A stretch of 64,000 nucleotides of DNA from Myxococcota bacterium (lineage in GTDB: Bacteria; Myxococcota_A; UBA796): NCBI GenBank assembly GCA_029251165.1, contig JAQXDW010000122.1, positions 1 through 64,000 on the forward strand, given 5' to 3'. Made by a program: the position numbers and the translations under genes. Positions 25,558 to 34,292 of the stretch are shown here, piece by piece (within the stretch, counting starts at the first letter, position 1; each line of letters begins with the position of its first letter). Below the pieces are notes generated by a model. The model searched no databases and was not told where the DNA came from. It worked only from the letters and a program-made list of their open reading frames with translations.

Positions 25558-27138
25558 TCACGCAGCCACAGCCTGCTTCACTTCCTCTGCAGCGCTCTTG
25601 ACCACGTCGACAACCGCATCGGTGCAGGGATTGCCAAAGCACTTGTCGATGCCGGTGGCCAGGCCAAAGATCGCCATTACATCGCCAATGCCAAAGTTTT
25701 CCTGCTCCTTGGACGCGGGAATGATGGATCCGTATGCATCGCAGTAGTTCTTGAGGACGACGTCTGCCTCAATCGCCTCGAGCGTGAAGCCGCTGACCGT
25801 CGCCTGGAGCGCCACGATCGACTTCAGCAGCTTGTCGATCAGCCTCTCCAGCAGGGGAATCGTGGCGAGCGCCTCCTGATTGGACTGGGGATCTTTCTTG
25901 ACCGCGGCGACGCCATCGAGTGCCTTGTAGACCTTTGTGAGCATCTTGGAGCACTTGACGTTGATGGCACGCAGCTTGGAGCGAAAGAGCGTCAGGTTGT
26001 CTGCGGTTCCGCCACACGTTGTCAGGAACAGGCTGATGAATCCTGGGGTAAGCCCGAGACCTCCCAGGAGCTTTGCGCCGATCTCCTTGGCACCAGCCTT
26101 GGTCTGAGACTTCAGGTCCCCCTGCAGGGGGAGCAGCTGAGCCGCGAGCTCGTTGATGTTCTTCTTGAGCTGAGTGTGGACCAGCTGTGCGGACTTGAAG
26201 GCGTCATAGACTTCTGAGGAGATTGCGATGATGGCCTTGACACCGCCAACGTACGCGAAGACATCCGCACCTGAGCTGACCACCAGGCGGGCGATGCTCA
26301 CGCCAAGAGAGGCAATGCCGAGGATCAGCTTCTTGACGAAGCGGAAGATCCAATTCTTGCGGGCCTCAGGCTGCTTGTTCTTCAGCTCATTGACATGAGC
26401 CGAGATGGTCGAGAGGGCGACATCTGCGGCCTCTTCAGCCATCGCATGCAGCTTGCGGTTGAGCGTGTTCATGTCTTCAACGAGCGCGTTGCGCTCGTCC
26501 GTCGTCACCATGGTGCTGGCTGTTCGCCCAGTGAAGGTGGCCTCAATCTTCTTCGAGAGATCGCTCACCATCTTTGCAGCCCGATCCCGGTACGGGGCAA
26601 CGGCATCTGCTGCCGCGGACTGCGTGAGGGCATACAGCATCACCCCTCCAGAGCCCGCCTCAGCATCTTCGGCGAACTCCTTTGGCACCAGGGCTGTCAC
26701 GGTGATCTGGCACGCATCGGTGTTCACCCACGTGGCGTTGCTGAGCTGCGGCACCAGGCTGTAGTCGAGAATCGTGCACGCGAATCCGTTGACTGACTCG
26801 GTGTAGGGAACCGACCGCTCGGCTTCAATTCGACTGCTGAGCTTTTCAATGCTCTTCAGAAGCGCTGCCTGCTTCACCCAGGCATCACCGGGTTTCCGCT
26901 TTCCAAATGCCTTGAGGTGCTGGCTCTGCCGGGTCAGCTCAGCCACCTCTGGCTCGAAGAGCTGCGCACGCAGGTCGTGCGTGCTCTTGGTCTTGGTCTT
27001 CTCAGCTTCCGAGAGCCAAGCCTGAAGCTGAAGCTCGAGGTCGATCAAGGCACTGTGTACCTTGGCAGAGTGCTCACCGAAGAGCTTGACGTTGTTTGAC
27101 CGCTTGTTGAAGAACGCCTTGAAGCCTTCTAAGCTCAT
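25558..27138 (-). CDS. unknown long helical protein with hydrophobic core (cluster gene 4)
   Basis: 526 aa; GGGAG 7 nt before ATG 27138. No signal peptide. Residues 1-110 and 180-255 look like long amphipathic, coiled-coil helices (LIDLELQLQAWLSEAEKTK, LVEDMNTLNRKLHAMAEEAA). Residues about 262-308 are strongly hydrophobic with small residues (FVKKLILGIASLGVSIARLV, then FAYVGGVKAIIAIS), followed by more helices and a second hydrophobic patch (GFISLFLTTCGG). This layout resembles alpha-helical pore-forming proteins (ClyA/Hbl/XaxA-like), but I see no diagnostic motif, so that is inference. Last of four co-directional genes; 17 nt after the preceding stop. A structured 3' region follows. Confidence 0.75.
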   Translation of the reverse strand: MSLEGFKAFFNKRSNNVKLFGEHSAKVHSALIDLELQLQAWLSEAEKTKTKSTHDLRAQLFEPEVAELTRQSQHLKAFGKRKPGDAWVKQAALLKSIEKLSSRIEAERSVPYTESVNGFACTILDYSLVPQLSNATWVNTDACQITVTALVPKEFAEDAEAGSGGVMLYALTQSAAADAVAPYRDRAAKMVSDLSKKIEATFTGRTASTMVTTDERNALVEDMNTLNRKLHAMAEEAADVALSTISAHVNELKNKQPEARKNWIFRFVKKLILGIASLGVSIARLVVSSGADVFAYVGGVKAIIAISSEVYDAFKSAQLVHTQLKKNINELAAQLLPLQGDLKSQTKAGAKEIGAKLLGGLGLTPGFISLFLTTCGGTADNLTLFRSKLRAINVKCSKMLTKVYKALDGVAAVKKDPQSNQEALATIPLLERLIDKLLKSIVALQATVSGFTLEAIEADVVLKNYCDAYGSIIPASKEQENFGIGDVMAIFGLATGIDKCFGNPCTDAVVDVVKSAAEEVKQAVAA

Positions 27139-27155
27139 ATCTTACTCCCCAAGCC

Positions 27156-27650
27156 TTATAGTGCGCTGATGAGTGCAGAGAGTGCGCCACCCAGAGTGGT
27201 CACGATGGTGGTACTGTTCCCGATCTCGGTCGGTGGGCTGTCGAGCCAGTGAATGAGTTGGTCGGTGCTGATGAATTGCTGAAATGCAGTGGCCTGTCGC
27301 TTTACCTCTGCAATGGCAGCCTCAGACCCATTGGATTCCCGCAGCTCCATCATCGCATCGAGCATCGGAAGCTCATGAGCGCTCAAGAAGTCGTTGATGC
27401 CAAAGCTGGCGATGTCCGCCATGTCCTCGAGATCACCGTGCGTCTTGCCGTACTTGATCAGGGCCTCTTTAAACTCCAGGATCTGCTTGTGAACATCGGA
27501 TCCCGCTGTCGCGACCTGCTGTGTGGCGACAAGCCACGCCGGCACGTCCCCCGACTCCGACATCGACATCGCCAGGATTTTATCGAACATCCCGCTGGCA
27601 ACGTCATGAGCAAGCTCTGTGCTGCCGATTTCCTGCTGTGATGCACTCAT
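27156..27650 (-). CDS. unknown small helical protein (cluster gene 3)
   Basis: 164 aa from ATG 27650, which has GGAGG 5 nt upstream; the longer frame to 27692 is rejected for that reason. No signal peptide. Helical, acidic (SGMFDKILAMSMSESGDVPAW, LEFKEALIKYGKTHGDLED) with a short hydrophobic Gly/Ala/Leu tail (TTLGGALSALISAL) that could insert in a membrane or pack against a partner. No family recognised. 17 nt upstream of the long helical protein gene, so almost certainly in the same transcript. Confidence 0.75.
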   Translation of the reverse strand: MSASQQEIGSTELAHDVASGMFDKILAMSMSESGDVPAWLVATQQVATAGSDVHKQILEFKEALIKYGKTHGDLEDMADIASFGINDFLSAHELPMLDAMMELRESNGSEAAIAEVKRQATAFQQFISTDQLIHWLDSPPTEIGNSTTIVTTLGGALSALISAL

Positions 27651-27750
27651 CAAGACCTCCATTTTATTGAGCGCAGCATCGCGACCCGACACAACAAGTC
27701 CGGGTCACACCCTGTGCTCTCCAGTGCACTGGCTTGGCTCAAGACCATCT

Positions 27751-28752
27751 CTAGTACTTCATGTTTTGCATTTGAGAGAGGTAGCTGTTCATGTGGTCAC
27801 GCTTGGCGCGCAGCGGACCCACAAGCTCTACCGCAAGGGCAAACTTGGCCGGACCAGGCGCCATGGCATCCAGGCGCTCATACCCATCCGTGATCTCGTC
27901 GACGACCTTGGCGTGCTGGCTCAGCAGCACACCGAGGGCTTCATCGGTGGCACCTGAGAGGATCATCTTCATGGGCGCGTCGATGGCGCCGCCGACCTCT
28001 GGGAAGGGCGAATCACCGATGTACATCAGCTCTGCAAGCTGGAACCGAGCCGCCTGAACTTCCTGGATGCTGGCGTGAGACAAGACCAGTGAGTTGATCG
28101 CACTCAGAGACTCTTCGATGGCATGCTCCAGGATATCATCGTCGCTCTGGGCATCGCTGAAGGCCATTGTCAGGGCACTGTTGCTCTTGTCGAGCGTCTC
28201 CTGCTCTTCGCCAAGAGCCTCCAATTCCTTCTGCTCTTCGGCAGGCATGGAGGCGAGCATGGCCGCGAAGTCTGCTTCGCTCAGTTGCTCTTCGAGCTCT
28301 GCGCTGGCGGTCTCCGGCCCCGCTGCTGTGGCTTCCGGATCATTCGCTGCGTCGACCTCCTCCACCGGTGGAGCCCCAGCCTTGCGAACCACTGCGCGGC
28401 TGAGAAACTTCAGCCCATTCACCTGGCTGAGATTCTTCTTGAAGCCCTCCTTGATCTTGGCGGACGAGATGGTTCCTGCGGACTGCTCAAAGATAATTTT
28501 TGAGCCTTCAATACGCACGACCCCAAGCCCATACTTTCCGCCCGAGATGTCCTTGCGAAGCTGCTTGCCGAGGACGATCGCCTTGGTCCCCTTGGCATCC
28601 CGGGTGCTGAGCGTAATCACCACCCCAGCATCCTCGCCCGACGCACTTCCAACATAGTAAAAGTTACCTTTCACTTTACCTTTTGACGCAATAATCTTCT
28701 TAAGCGCTGACGCTGCGCTTCCATTGACTCGTTCGCGGAGCTTGTCGTCCAT
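27751..28752 (-). CDS. unknown protein with one copy of the cluster repeat domain (cluster gene 2)
   Basis: 333 aa; GAGGA about 8 nt before ATG 28752. No signal peptide. Residues about 25-120 look like the roughly 100-residue unit repeated three times in the upstream gene product: aromatic strand GNFYYVGSA, VITLSTRDAKG, SKIIFEQSAG, and a C-terminal helix plus LKFLSRAVV. A Glu/Ala-rich linker follows, then a helical domain (LEHAIEESLSAINSLVLSHA, EVQAARFQLAELMYIGD, AKFALAVELVGPLRAKRDHM). Function unknown. The shared domain suggests it binds the same ligand or assembles with the product of 28810-30027. Confidence 0.75.
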   Translation of the reverse strand: MDDKLRERVNGSAASALKKIIASKGKVKGNFYYVGSASGEDAGVVITLSTRDAKGTKAIVLGKQLRKDISGGKYGLGVVRIEGSKIIFEQSAGTISSAKIKEGFKKNLSQVNGLKFLSRAVVRKAGAPPVEEVDAANDPEATAAGPETASAELEEQLSEADFAAMLASMPAEEQKELEALGEEQETLDKSNSALTMAFSDAQSDDDILEHAIEESLSAINSLVLSHASIQEVQAARFQLAELMYIGDSPFPEVGGAIDAPMKMILSGATDEALGVLLSQHAKVVDEITDGYERLDAMAPGPAKFALAVELVGPLRAKRDHMNSYLSQMQNMKY

Positions 28753-28809
28753 GTGATCTTTCCTCAGTATCTACAAGTCAGCGGGCACAGGAGCTGGCTG
28801 CGGCGTCTC

Positions 28810-30027
28810 TCAGTCCAGCGCAGCCCAGGCGCTATCGTTCTTCTGACGGTCGAGGATGTCGCCATCGCCGCTGCGCTGGGTCATCCGAGCACCGCTCAGG
28901 CGGCGCAGCGCAGGCCAGTCTCCGTGGTTGTCCACCGTGAAGCCGGCCAGCGCGTTGATGAAGCCGGCGGCGGGCTTGCGGACCCGAAACTCAAGCCAGC
29001 CCTTCTTTGAGACCACCACCTTGCCGCGCACACCGTCACCGCCGGCAGCCTGTGCAGCAGCCTTGAGTGCATCCTTGTCGGTCGTTATGGCCAGGCTTGC
29101 AGCCCCGTTGTCCGCAGCCTCCGTGAACCAGAACAGCGCGCTGTCTCCCGCTCCGAGTGCCGAGAGGGCCTCTGAGAGGGCACCCAGATCCACCTTCGGA
29201 CCTGCGGCATCCGCCGCTGTGGCGGTCCGGGTGAACTTTCCATCCTCGATCCCAATGACGCGCGCCGTCTGCAGTGCCCCAAAGTCCTCGGGGTAGTGCT
29301 CGACGAGCGCGCCGAGGATCAGCGATGCCTCCATGACATCACCACTGGTGGTAAACGCCAGGTTCCCGGAGGGCAGCTGTCGAAGCACCCCACGAGCGGT
29401 GTGGTCGGGGCTGGGAAAGCGTCGGCGAACCCCTGAGACCTTGTCAGCAAACCGCGCAGCATCGGGATCCCGCTTGGAGGATCCCAGGACCAAGAACGGT
29501 GCTCCAGCGGTCCCGCCAGCGGACATGTAGAACCAGAAGTCGCGACCAGGACGAAGCCGCCCGAGATTGTTTACGGTCTCTGCAATGCTCCCAGGAACCG
29601 CAGGATCGGGCATCGACCCCCAGATGCCTTCGTTCTCGAATTTCTTGACGACAACTCCCCGAGAGTTGACGTTGAGACAGACGGCATTCTTCAAGCGGCT
29701 CAGCTCGGGGTGCTCATCGACATGATGCGTCGCCCACTTCGCGAGCGCCTCGAAGATGCCCCAGGACATCGACTGGCTGCCAAACTGCATCTGACCGCTC
29801 TTGCTGACGCTGGCAAACCCCAGGCAGAGGGTCGCCCCTTCGGGCACGGGCAGGGCCTCAATTTCAGCCTTGAGAGCTTTCATCTGGGCATCTTTCTTGA
29901 AGGACTTGATCAGGAGCGGAGGGTGCTCCTCGGGCACCTGTGGACAGATCCAAAACCATGCTCGGCTGCCAGCTTTTAGCGAATCAAGATCTTTTGCAAC
30001 AGATGAAAGATTTGGAACGACAGTCAC
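28810..30027 (-). CDS. unknown protein with three tandem copies of a ~100-residue domain (cluster gene 1)
   Basis: 405 aa from GTG 30027, which has AGGAG 9-10 nt ahead; an upstream GTG at 30051 is also in frame. No signal peptide, no membrane segment. Three tandem units at about 19-120, 159-260 and 292-382. Each starts with G(S/R/D)xxxWF or similar (SRAWFWICP, RDFWFYMSA, SALFWFTEA), then a strand plus K/R-D turn (IKSFKKDA, GSSKRDPD, ITTDKDAL), then SGxLxF-like (SGQMQFGS, SGNLAFTT, KGWLEFRV), a helix, and LxxLxxARV-like ends (LSRLKNAVCLN, LQTARVIGI, LRRLSGARM). Family not recognised. First gene of the cluster; the divergent gene at 30181 shares its upstream region. Confidence 0.75.
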   Translation of the reverse strand: MTVVPNLSSVAKDLDSLKAGSRAWFWICPQVPEEHPPLLIKSFKKDAQMKALKAEIEALPVPEGATLCLGFASVSKSGQMQFGSQSMSWGIFEALAKWATHHVDEHPELSRLKNAVCLNVNSRGVVVKKFENEGIWGSMPDPAVPGSIAETVNNLGRLRPGRDFWFYMSAGGTAGAPFLVLGSSKRDPDAARFADKVSGVRRRFPSPDHTARGVLRQLPSGNLAFTTSGDVMEASLILGALVEHYPEDFGALQTARVIGIEDGKFTRTATAADAAGPKVDLGALSEALSALGAGDSALFWFTEAADNGAASLAITTDKDALKAAAQAAGGDGVRGKVVVSKKGWLEFRVRKPAAGFINALAGFTVDNHGDWPALRRLSGARMTQRSGDGDILDRQKNDSAWAALD

Positions 30028-30180
30028 TTTATTCTGACTCCTCAATGCCACTCCAGACTACCACACGCCCAAGACATGCTAATCGAGCCATCTATCAACA
30101 GAGAAACATTCGATATCCATATAGTATCGACATTCATATAGATAAGGGCAATAACTCTATTAGATAAGGGCAATAACTCT
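30028..30180. promoter_or_regulatory. AT-rich divergent promoter region of the unknown cluster
   Basis: About 150 nt, clearly more AT-rich than its surroundings, between the divergent genes at 30027 and 30181. On the minus strand TTGCCC (inside each copy of the tandem repeat) followed after 18-19 nt by ATACTAT is a plausible -35/-10 pair for the cluster. This is a by-eye match only. Confidence 0.4.
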
Positions 30181-30182
30181 AT
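30139..30182 (+). repeat. perfect 22-bp tandem duplication over a start site
   Basis: Two identical 22-nt copies, 30139-30160 and 30161-30182, sequence TAGATAAGGGCAATAACTCT plus AT. The second copy ends with the first two bases of the ATG at 30181 and contains its AAGGG Shine-Dalgarno; the first copy duplicates the same ribosome-binding element. Confidence 0.95.
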
Positions 30183-31845
30183 GGGCGTGTATGACATTCA
30201 TACAATGCTCCCCTCGTCTTCAGCTATCCGCCTGCTGACCCGCTTCGGACCGGCGGTGCTGGCGGTCCTGCTGGCCATGGTCCTTCGGTGGCCGATCAGC
30301 CTCTACGCAGACGCCCTCCCGCGAGATCCCAACACAGCCCTGCACATGATCATCGCCGCGGACGTTGCACAGACCGGGGACCTCCTGCACTTGACGAGGC
30401 TGGACTTTCCCGAGGCCTTGTCGATTCGTGTGGTCGCCATTCCGGTCGTGCTGCTCGCGGCCCTTCTCGGGCAGGTGCTCTCGCCGGTGGTGGCCTTCAA
30501 CCTGGCCGGGACCGTGTGGGTCGCGGCACAGGGCTTCGCAATGGACCGGCTTGGCGCAGCCTGGGGCTGGTCCGTCGCCGGCCGCGCGACTGCTGTGACT
30601 GCGGCAGTGGTGTCCCCCTTCGCGCTGTTAGCCCTGGGCAATGGCCAGCTCGAGAACATCTCCGTGCTGCCCCTCTGTCTCGTCGCCTGGGGAGTTGGAC
30701 GCCGCCACTGGGCGACCGGTGTGGGGCTGCTCCTCGCAGCCTTCTGCTCGCCGTATCAAGCCATTGTCGCAGGGATCCTGGCGATCAGCTGTGCGCTTCC
30801 CAAGGGGTGGGCGGCTGTGCGAAGCACGCTGCTCGCGGCGATGCTCGCGGCGGCTCCAGTGGTTGCCTACTACGGAAGCCAGGCCGCCCCAGAGAACCTG
30901 CAGGACGACCCCGTGGCTGCGCTCGCCCTCCAGCGAACCCGGCCCGCGCCCCCCATGGGAGTCATCGGTGCCCGGGTAGATGGTCTGGTGCTCCCGCGCG
31001 CCCATGAGAACAAACAGTCTCTTCCGAGCCGCCCTCCCCTGGAGCGCCTGAGCGCAGCCCGCTACGCACCAAGCTGGAACGACCCCGGAGGGCTGTGGCC
31101 CATCGAAGAGGTGACCGTGGCAGGGTGGCTGGGTGTCGTGGCGCTGATCGGCGGACTCGTCGGAGCCTGGCGGCGTCGGCGAGATCCACGGGTCCGAGGC
31201 GTCGCGCTCGCGGCACTCCTCTGCCTCGTGCTCGCGGTCGGTGATCGACTCCGAATCTCAGAAGAGATCATCTTACCCATCCCGATGCCGTGGGCTGTGG
31301 CAGATGCGCTGGGTGGGCCGCTGGCCGCCATGGAGGCGACCTGGCGCTTTCTATCCGGTGTGACCTTCCTGCTCGCCGTGGGACTTGGATTCGGGGTGCA
31401 GCGTGTCCGGTTCGCGGCCGTGCTGTGCGTCGCCCTGCTCGCGGAGACCCTGCTGTTCGCGCCTGGAGCCTGGCCCGTCCCCGCCTCCGCGCTGCGGGTC
31501 TCCAGGCTCGAGCCCCTGCTGCCGCCGGGCCCCATCGCAGTCTGGCCGGGACTGCCTGTGGTGTCGACCTTCCGACACGCCCTCCTCTCGCTCGCACTCG
31601 ACAGACCAGTGGCAACCTTCAACGGCCAACCTGAGAGTCAGGAAGTCTTGGATGGCTACCACCCGACCGTTCCGGAAGTCGATCTCCAGGGGCGCGATGT
31701 GCAGGCCTGGCTCGCGGCGGTGCAGGCCGCCGGAGTGGTCGCCATTGTGGAGCTGACGGATGTACCATCGGAGTACCAGCTCCCCATGGATACCAAGCCG
31801 GACGCTGCGTTTGATAGCTTCCGCTTCTACCGGCTTCGCCACTAA
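30181..31845 (+). CDS. multi-pass GT-C-like membrane protein
   Basis: 554 aa; AAGGG 10 nt before ATG 30181. About 10-11 hydrophobic segments. The first loop after segment 1 has LPRDPNTALHMIIAADVAQTGD, similar in place and acidic character to the catalytic loop of GT-C glycosyltransferases / YfhO-like proteins. The C-terminal 100 residues are soluble (RHALLSLALDRPVATFNGQP, VAIVELTDVPSEYQ) and may form the usual periplasmic domain. Probable role: lipid-linked sugar transfer in envelope glycan synthesis, but the donor is unknown. Divergently transcribed from the unknown cluster with a shared AT-rich region. Confidence 0.75.
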   Translation: MGVYDIHTMLPSSSAIRLLTRFGPAVLAVLLAMVLRWPISLYADALPRDPNTALHMIIAADVAQTGDLLHLTRLDFPEALSIRVVAIPVVLLAALLGQVLSPVVAFNLAGTVWVAAQGFAMDRLGAAWGWSVAGRATAVTAAVVSPFALLALGNGQLENISVLPLCLVAWGVGRRHWATGVGLLLAAFCSPYQAIVAGILAISCALPKGWAAVRSTLLAAMLAAAPVVAYYGSQAAPENLQDDPVAALALQRTRPAPPMGVIGARVDGLVLPRAHENKQSLPSRPPLERLSAARYAPSWNDPGGLWPIEEVTVAGWLGVVALIGGLVGAWRRRRDPRVRGVALAALLCLVLAVGDRLRISEEIILPIPMPWAVADALGGPLAAMEATWRFLSGVTFLLAVGLGFGVQRVRFAAVLCVALLAETLLFAPGAWPVPASALRVSRLEPLLPPGPIAVWPGLPVVSTFRHALLSLALDRPVATFNGQPESQEVLDGYHPTVPEVDLQGRDVQAWLAAVQAAGVVAIVELTDVPSEYQLPMDTKPDAAFDSFRFYRLRH

Positions 31846-31946
31846 GAGAACCCGGCGCGGACGGTGACGGCCTCCTCACACCACACAGCAGCGCGGGCGC
31901 TGCGGACCGGCCCCCGCAGCCCGGCTCGTCTGGAAGGCATCATTCC

Positions 31947-32598
31947 TTATGATGCTTTGCGAAAGACAACAATCAACAGACGCGGCAGGACGTCTTCAGG
32001 CGCTGCGGTCGTCGCCTCGGCCGCCTCCTGCATCCAGGCCAGCTCGTAGCCGTGTGCGCGCGCACCGCTCACATAGTCTGAGACGGTGTGGAGGTGGGTC
32101 TCGACATCAACACGCCTGCCGGCTCGCTCGAAGCGGGCACCCCTGCCGCCCAATTGCCGATACGGATGCAGCTCGCTCAGGTAGAGCCAGCCCTGCGGCT
32201 TCTGAGCGCGGGCCGCAGCCGCAAAGACCGGCTCGAGATCCGAGATGTGTTCAAGAACAAGGTTCGACACAATGACATCTGCAGCCCGGTCCGGCACCGG
32301 CCAGGGATGCCGGATGTCGTGCTCGACAAATGCGACGTGCGCCCCCAGCTTGCGCCGACGGGCCTTGTTTAGCATCGCGGATGAGAAATCCAGCGCAACG
32401 ACCGCCGCCGCCTGCTCGGCCAGAAAGACCGTGTTCTTCCCGGTTCCCGCACCAAGCTCGACGACCGACAGCCCCCTCCAAGGGGAGGCCGGCTACTCGA
32501 AGAAGCTGTGCATCCAGATCGCGGGTCTGGTTGGAGTCTGTGTCGTAGACATCAGCCCAGTCCTGATAGGCCGGGTGGGCTTTCATGCGATGGTCCAT
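31947..32598 (-). pseudogene. class I SAM methyltransferase gene broken by a one-base frameshift
   Basis: The N-terminal frame (start near 32598: MDHRMKAHPAYQDWADVYD...DAQLLRVAGLPLEG) runs into the wrong frame at a run of five C at 32472-32476 (five G on the coding strand). Removing one base joins it exactly to SVVELGAGTGKNTVFLAEQ (motif I), ALDFSSAMLNKAR, DVIVSNLVLEHISDLEP and LYLSELHPYRQ, ending at 31947. The repaired protein has about 217 aa and a complete Methyltransf_11-like fold. The homopolymer makes either a real frameshift or a sequencing error possible. Probable target: a small metabolite or sugar; not determinable here. Confidence 0.8.
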
Positions 32599-32724
32599 GC
32601 CCGCCATGCAATCACAAGCGAGCGTCTCCTGGTCAGCAGACACGGGCGCACAGCAGCGCTCGACGCACGAGACGTCGCCGACACCGCAGACCAGATGCCG
32701 ACGCGCCACGGCGAGGGCTGCCGC

Positions 32725-33663
32725 TCAGAAGCTGGAGGGAGAGGCCACCGAGAACCAGATGTCGCCGTCGTCGCTGAGGGCATCATCCGCAGCGCTGCCG
32801 TACGGATACGTGACGCCCTCTCCCGAGACGCCGCAGCCATAGCAGGCAAACCAGTCGCCGGCCGGGTCGTTGACCACCCAGCCTGTGCTGTCGTGATCGA
32901 CGATGACGAGGATGTGGCCTGCACCGGTCCAGTATCCGTGCGCGATGACGGTCCGCCCCGCATCCAGGTGAGTGCGGATCTGCTCCCGCGTTCCGGTCGT
33001 GGTCGAGCGTCCATACAGGCCATGCCACTCATAGAGCGCTTCGATGCCGCTGGGGGACTGCCCCTGGGCCTTGCCATACTCCAGGTACAGCGCATCGGGC
33101 GTGATCGTGCTCCCGCTCCAGTAGGACAAGACCATCGCAGTCGAGGTCAGCCCGCAGGTCGAGCCGGGCTCATAGAGGTTGTCGTACTGGTGGTAGTAGG
33201 GCAGCTCCTGCCCACCACCGCTCGGCTCATCGACGGTGATGGTGATGCTGTCGTCGGCGACCAGCCCCCCAGCACTGTCATAGCCGCTGAGCGTGATGTT
33301 CCGGGAGTAGCCGGTGCCGGAGAAGGCGTACGTCAGGGTCGTGCTCTGTGCCGGATCCCAGGCATCCCCGAGCGGCCAGCCGTCCGCCTCCAAGGAGACC
33401 AGGGCCACTCCGCTGGAGGCCTGCACCGTGAACGTGACGGGATTCTCGACCCAGGACTCATCCAGCGGGGTGATGAGCGCGACCGTGAGCGAAGCGTCGG
33501 GGTCGGTGTCGCTGCCGGTGTCGCTGCCAGTGTCGGTGTCGGTGTCGCTGATCCCGGCGTCACTGGCCTCGTGGCTGTCGGATCCAGGCTCCGGTGGCGC
33601 CGTGCGAATGGCGTCGGAACTTTCCATGCATGCGAAGAGAACACTCAAGAGGATCACAGACAT
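32725..33663 (-). CDS. lipoprotein with C39-like cysteine peptidase domain
   Basis: 312 aa; AGGA 7 nt before ATG 33663. Lipoprotein signal MSVILLSVLFAC, then a DTDTDTGSDTGSDTD linker, a beta-sandwich-like region (about 60-150: VTFTVQASSGVALVSLEADG, ITLSGYDSAG) and a Peptidase_C39_2-like domain at about 155-312: LPYYHQYDNLYEPGSTCGLT (Cys nucleophile), GAGHILVIVDHDSTGW (His) and VVNDPAGDW (Asp). The triad is complete. Unlike bacteriocin ABC exporters there is no transporter, so this is a secreted, anchored papain-like peptidase or amidase of unknown substrate. Confidence 0.82.
   Translation of the reverse strand: MSVILLSVLFACMESSDAIRTAPPEPGSDSHEASDAGISDTDTDTGSDTGSDTDPDASLTVALITPLDESWVENPVTFTVQASSGVALVSLEADGWPLGDAWDPAQSTTLTYAFSGTGYSRNITLSGYDSAGGLVADDSITITVDEPSGGGQELPYYHQYDNLYEPGSTCGLTSTAMVLSYWSGSTITPDALYLEYGKAQGQSPSGIEALYEWHGLYGRSTTTGTREQIRTHLDAGRTVIAHGYWTGAGHILVIVDHDSTGWVVNDPAGDWFACYGCGVSGEGVTYPYGSAADDALSDDGDIWFSVASPSSF
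33498..33549 (-). repeat. coding microsatellite for DT/DTGS linker
   Basis: GGTGTC / GCTGCC hexamers that code the Asp-Thr-Gly-Ser linker of the C39-like lipoprotein. In-frame unit length. Confidence 0.75.
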
Positions 33664-33947
33664 CGCTCAGTCCTGGGGCAGAGGGAGAGCGTATCTCACA
33701 CCGTGACACGATACCTGCAGCGGCCCGATTCTAAGGTGCCCGCGCTCGACGTACGTCACGACCGCTGTGCCGTGGCACCCGCTCCGAGCATGCTCCCCTC
33801 GCCGCTGGAGCACGCCCCGAGTCCGCTGCTCTCCAGCCGCCAGGGACTCCTCCGCAAACCCAGCGGCTCCCCTGGACAGGAAGACACGCCCCTGGCTGGG
33901 GGATTATATTGGACGAACCCACCAACCTGGCCAAGAGGACACCAGTC

Positions 33948-34292
33948 ATGCTCTCCCTGATGCTCATCCTGTCTGCCGCAGCAGACATCTCCCCGGGTCC
34001 GCTCTATCGTGAGGACTGCACCATCGAGCAGAAGGAGCAGGAGGGCACCACCTGCGACTCCTGCAGCGGCAGCCGCGTCGAGAACGACTCCGGGCTGAGC
34101 ATATGTGAGTCGACGTTTAAGGACACAGACTTCACCTACGTCTGCAGCAGCTACGGCGCGAGCTCGTGGTCAGAGGTGTGGTGTGATGGCCCGCCCAGAG
34201 AGGGCTGCGGTGGCTGCGCGTCTGCCAGCGGTGGCTCTGCGGGGGTGCTGCTGAGCCTGCTCGTGATGCTGGTGGCGCGCCGACGCTCATGA
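33948..34292 (+). CDS. small secreted Cys-rich protein with MYXO-CTERM-like tail
   Basis: 114 aa from ATG 33948, AGAGGA 8 nt ahead; the longer frame from 33909 is rejected. Signal peptide MLSLMLILSAAADISPG. Cys-rich middle (REDCTIEQ, TCDSCSGSR, SICEST, YVCSSYG, VWCDGPP). The C terminus EGCGGCASASGGSAGVLLSLLVMLVARRRS has the tripartite form of MYXO-CTERM/GlyGly-CTERM sorting signals: Cys-containing small-residue motif, hydrophobic span, Arg cluster. Expected to be cleaved and anchored by a rhombosortase or myxosortase-type enzyme encoded elsewhere. No assigned function. Confidence 0.75.
   Translation: MLSLMLILSAAADISPGPLYREDCTIEQKEQEGTTCDSCSGSRVENDSGLSICESTFKDTDFTYVCSSYGASSWSEVWCDGPPREGCGGCASASGGSAGVLLSLLVMLVARRRS

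Noticed and set aside
32245..33960. 571-codon plus-strand frame
   Set aside because: Antisense to the methyltransferase remnant and the C39-like lipoprotein, both well supported.
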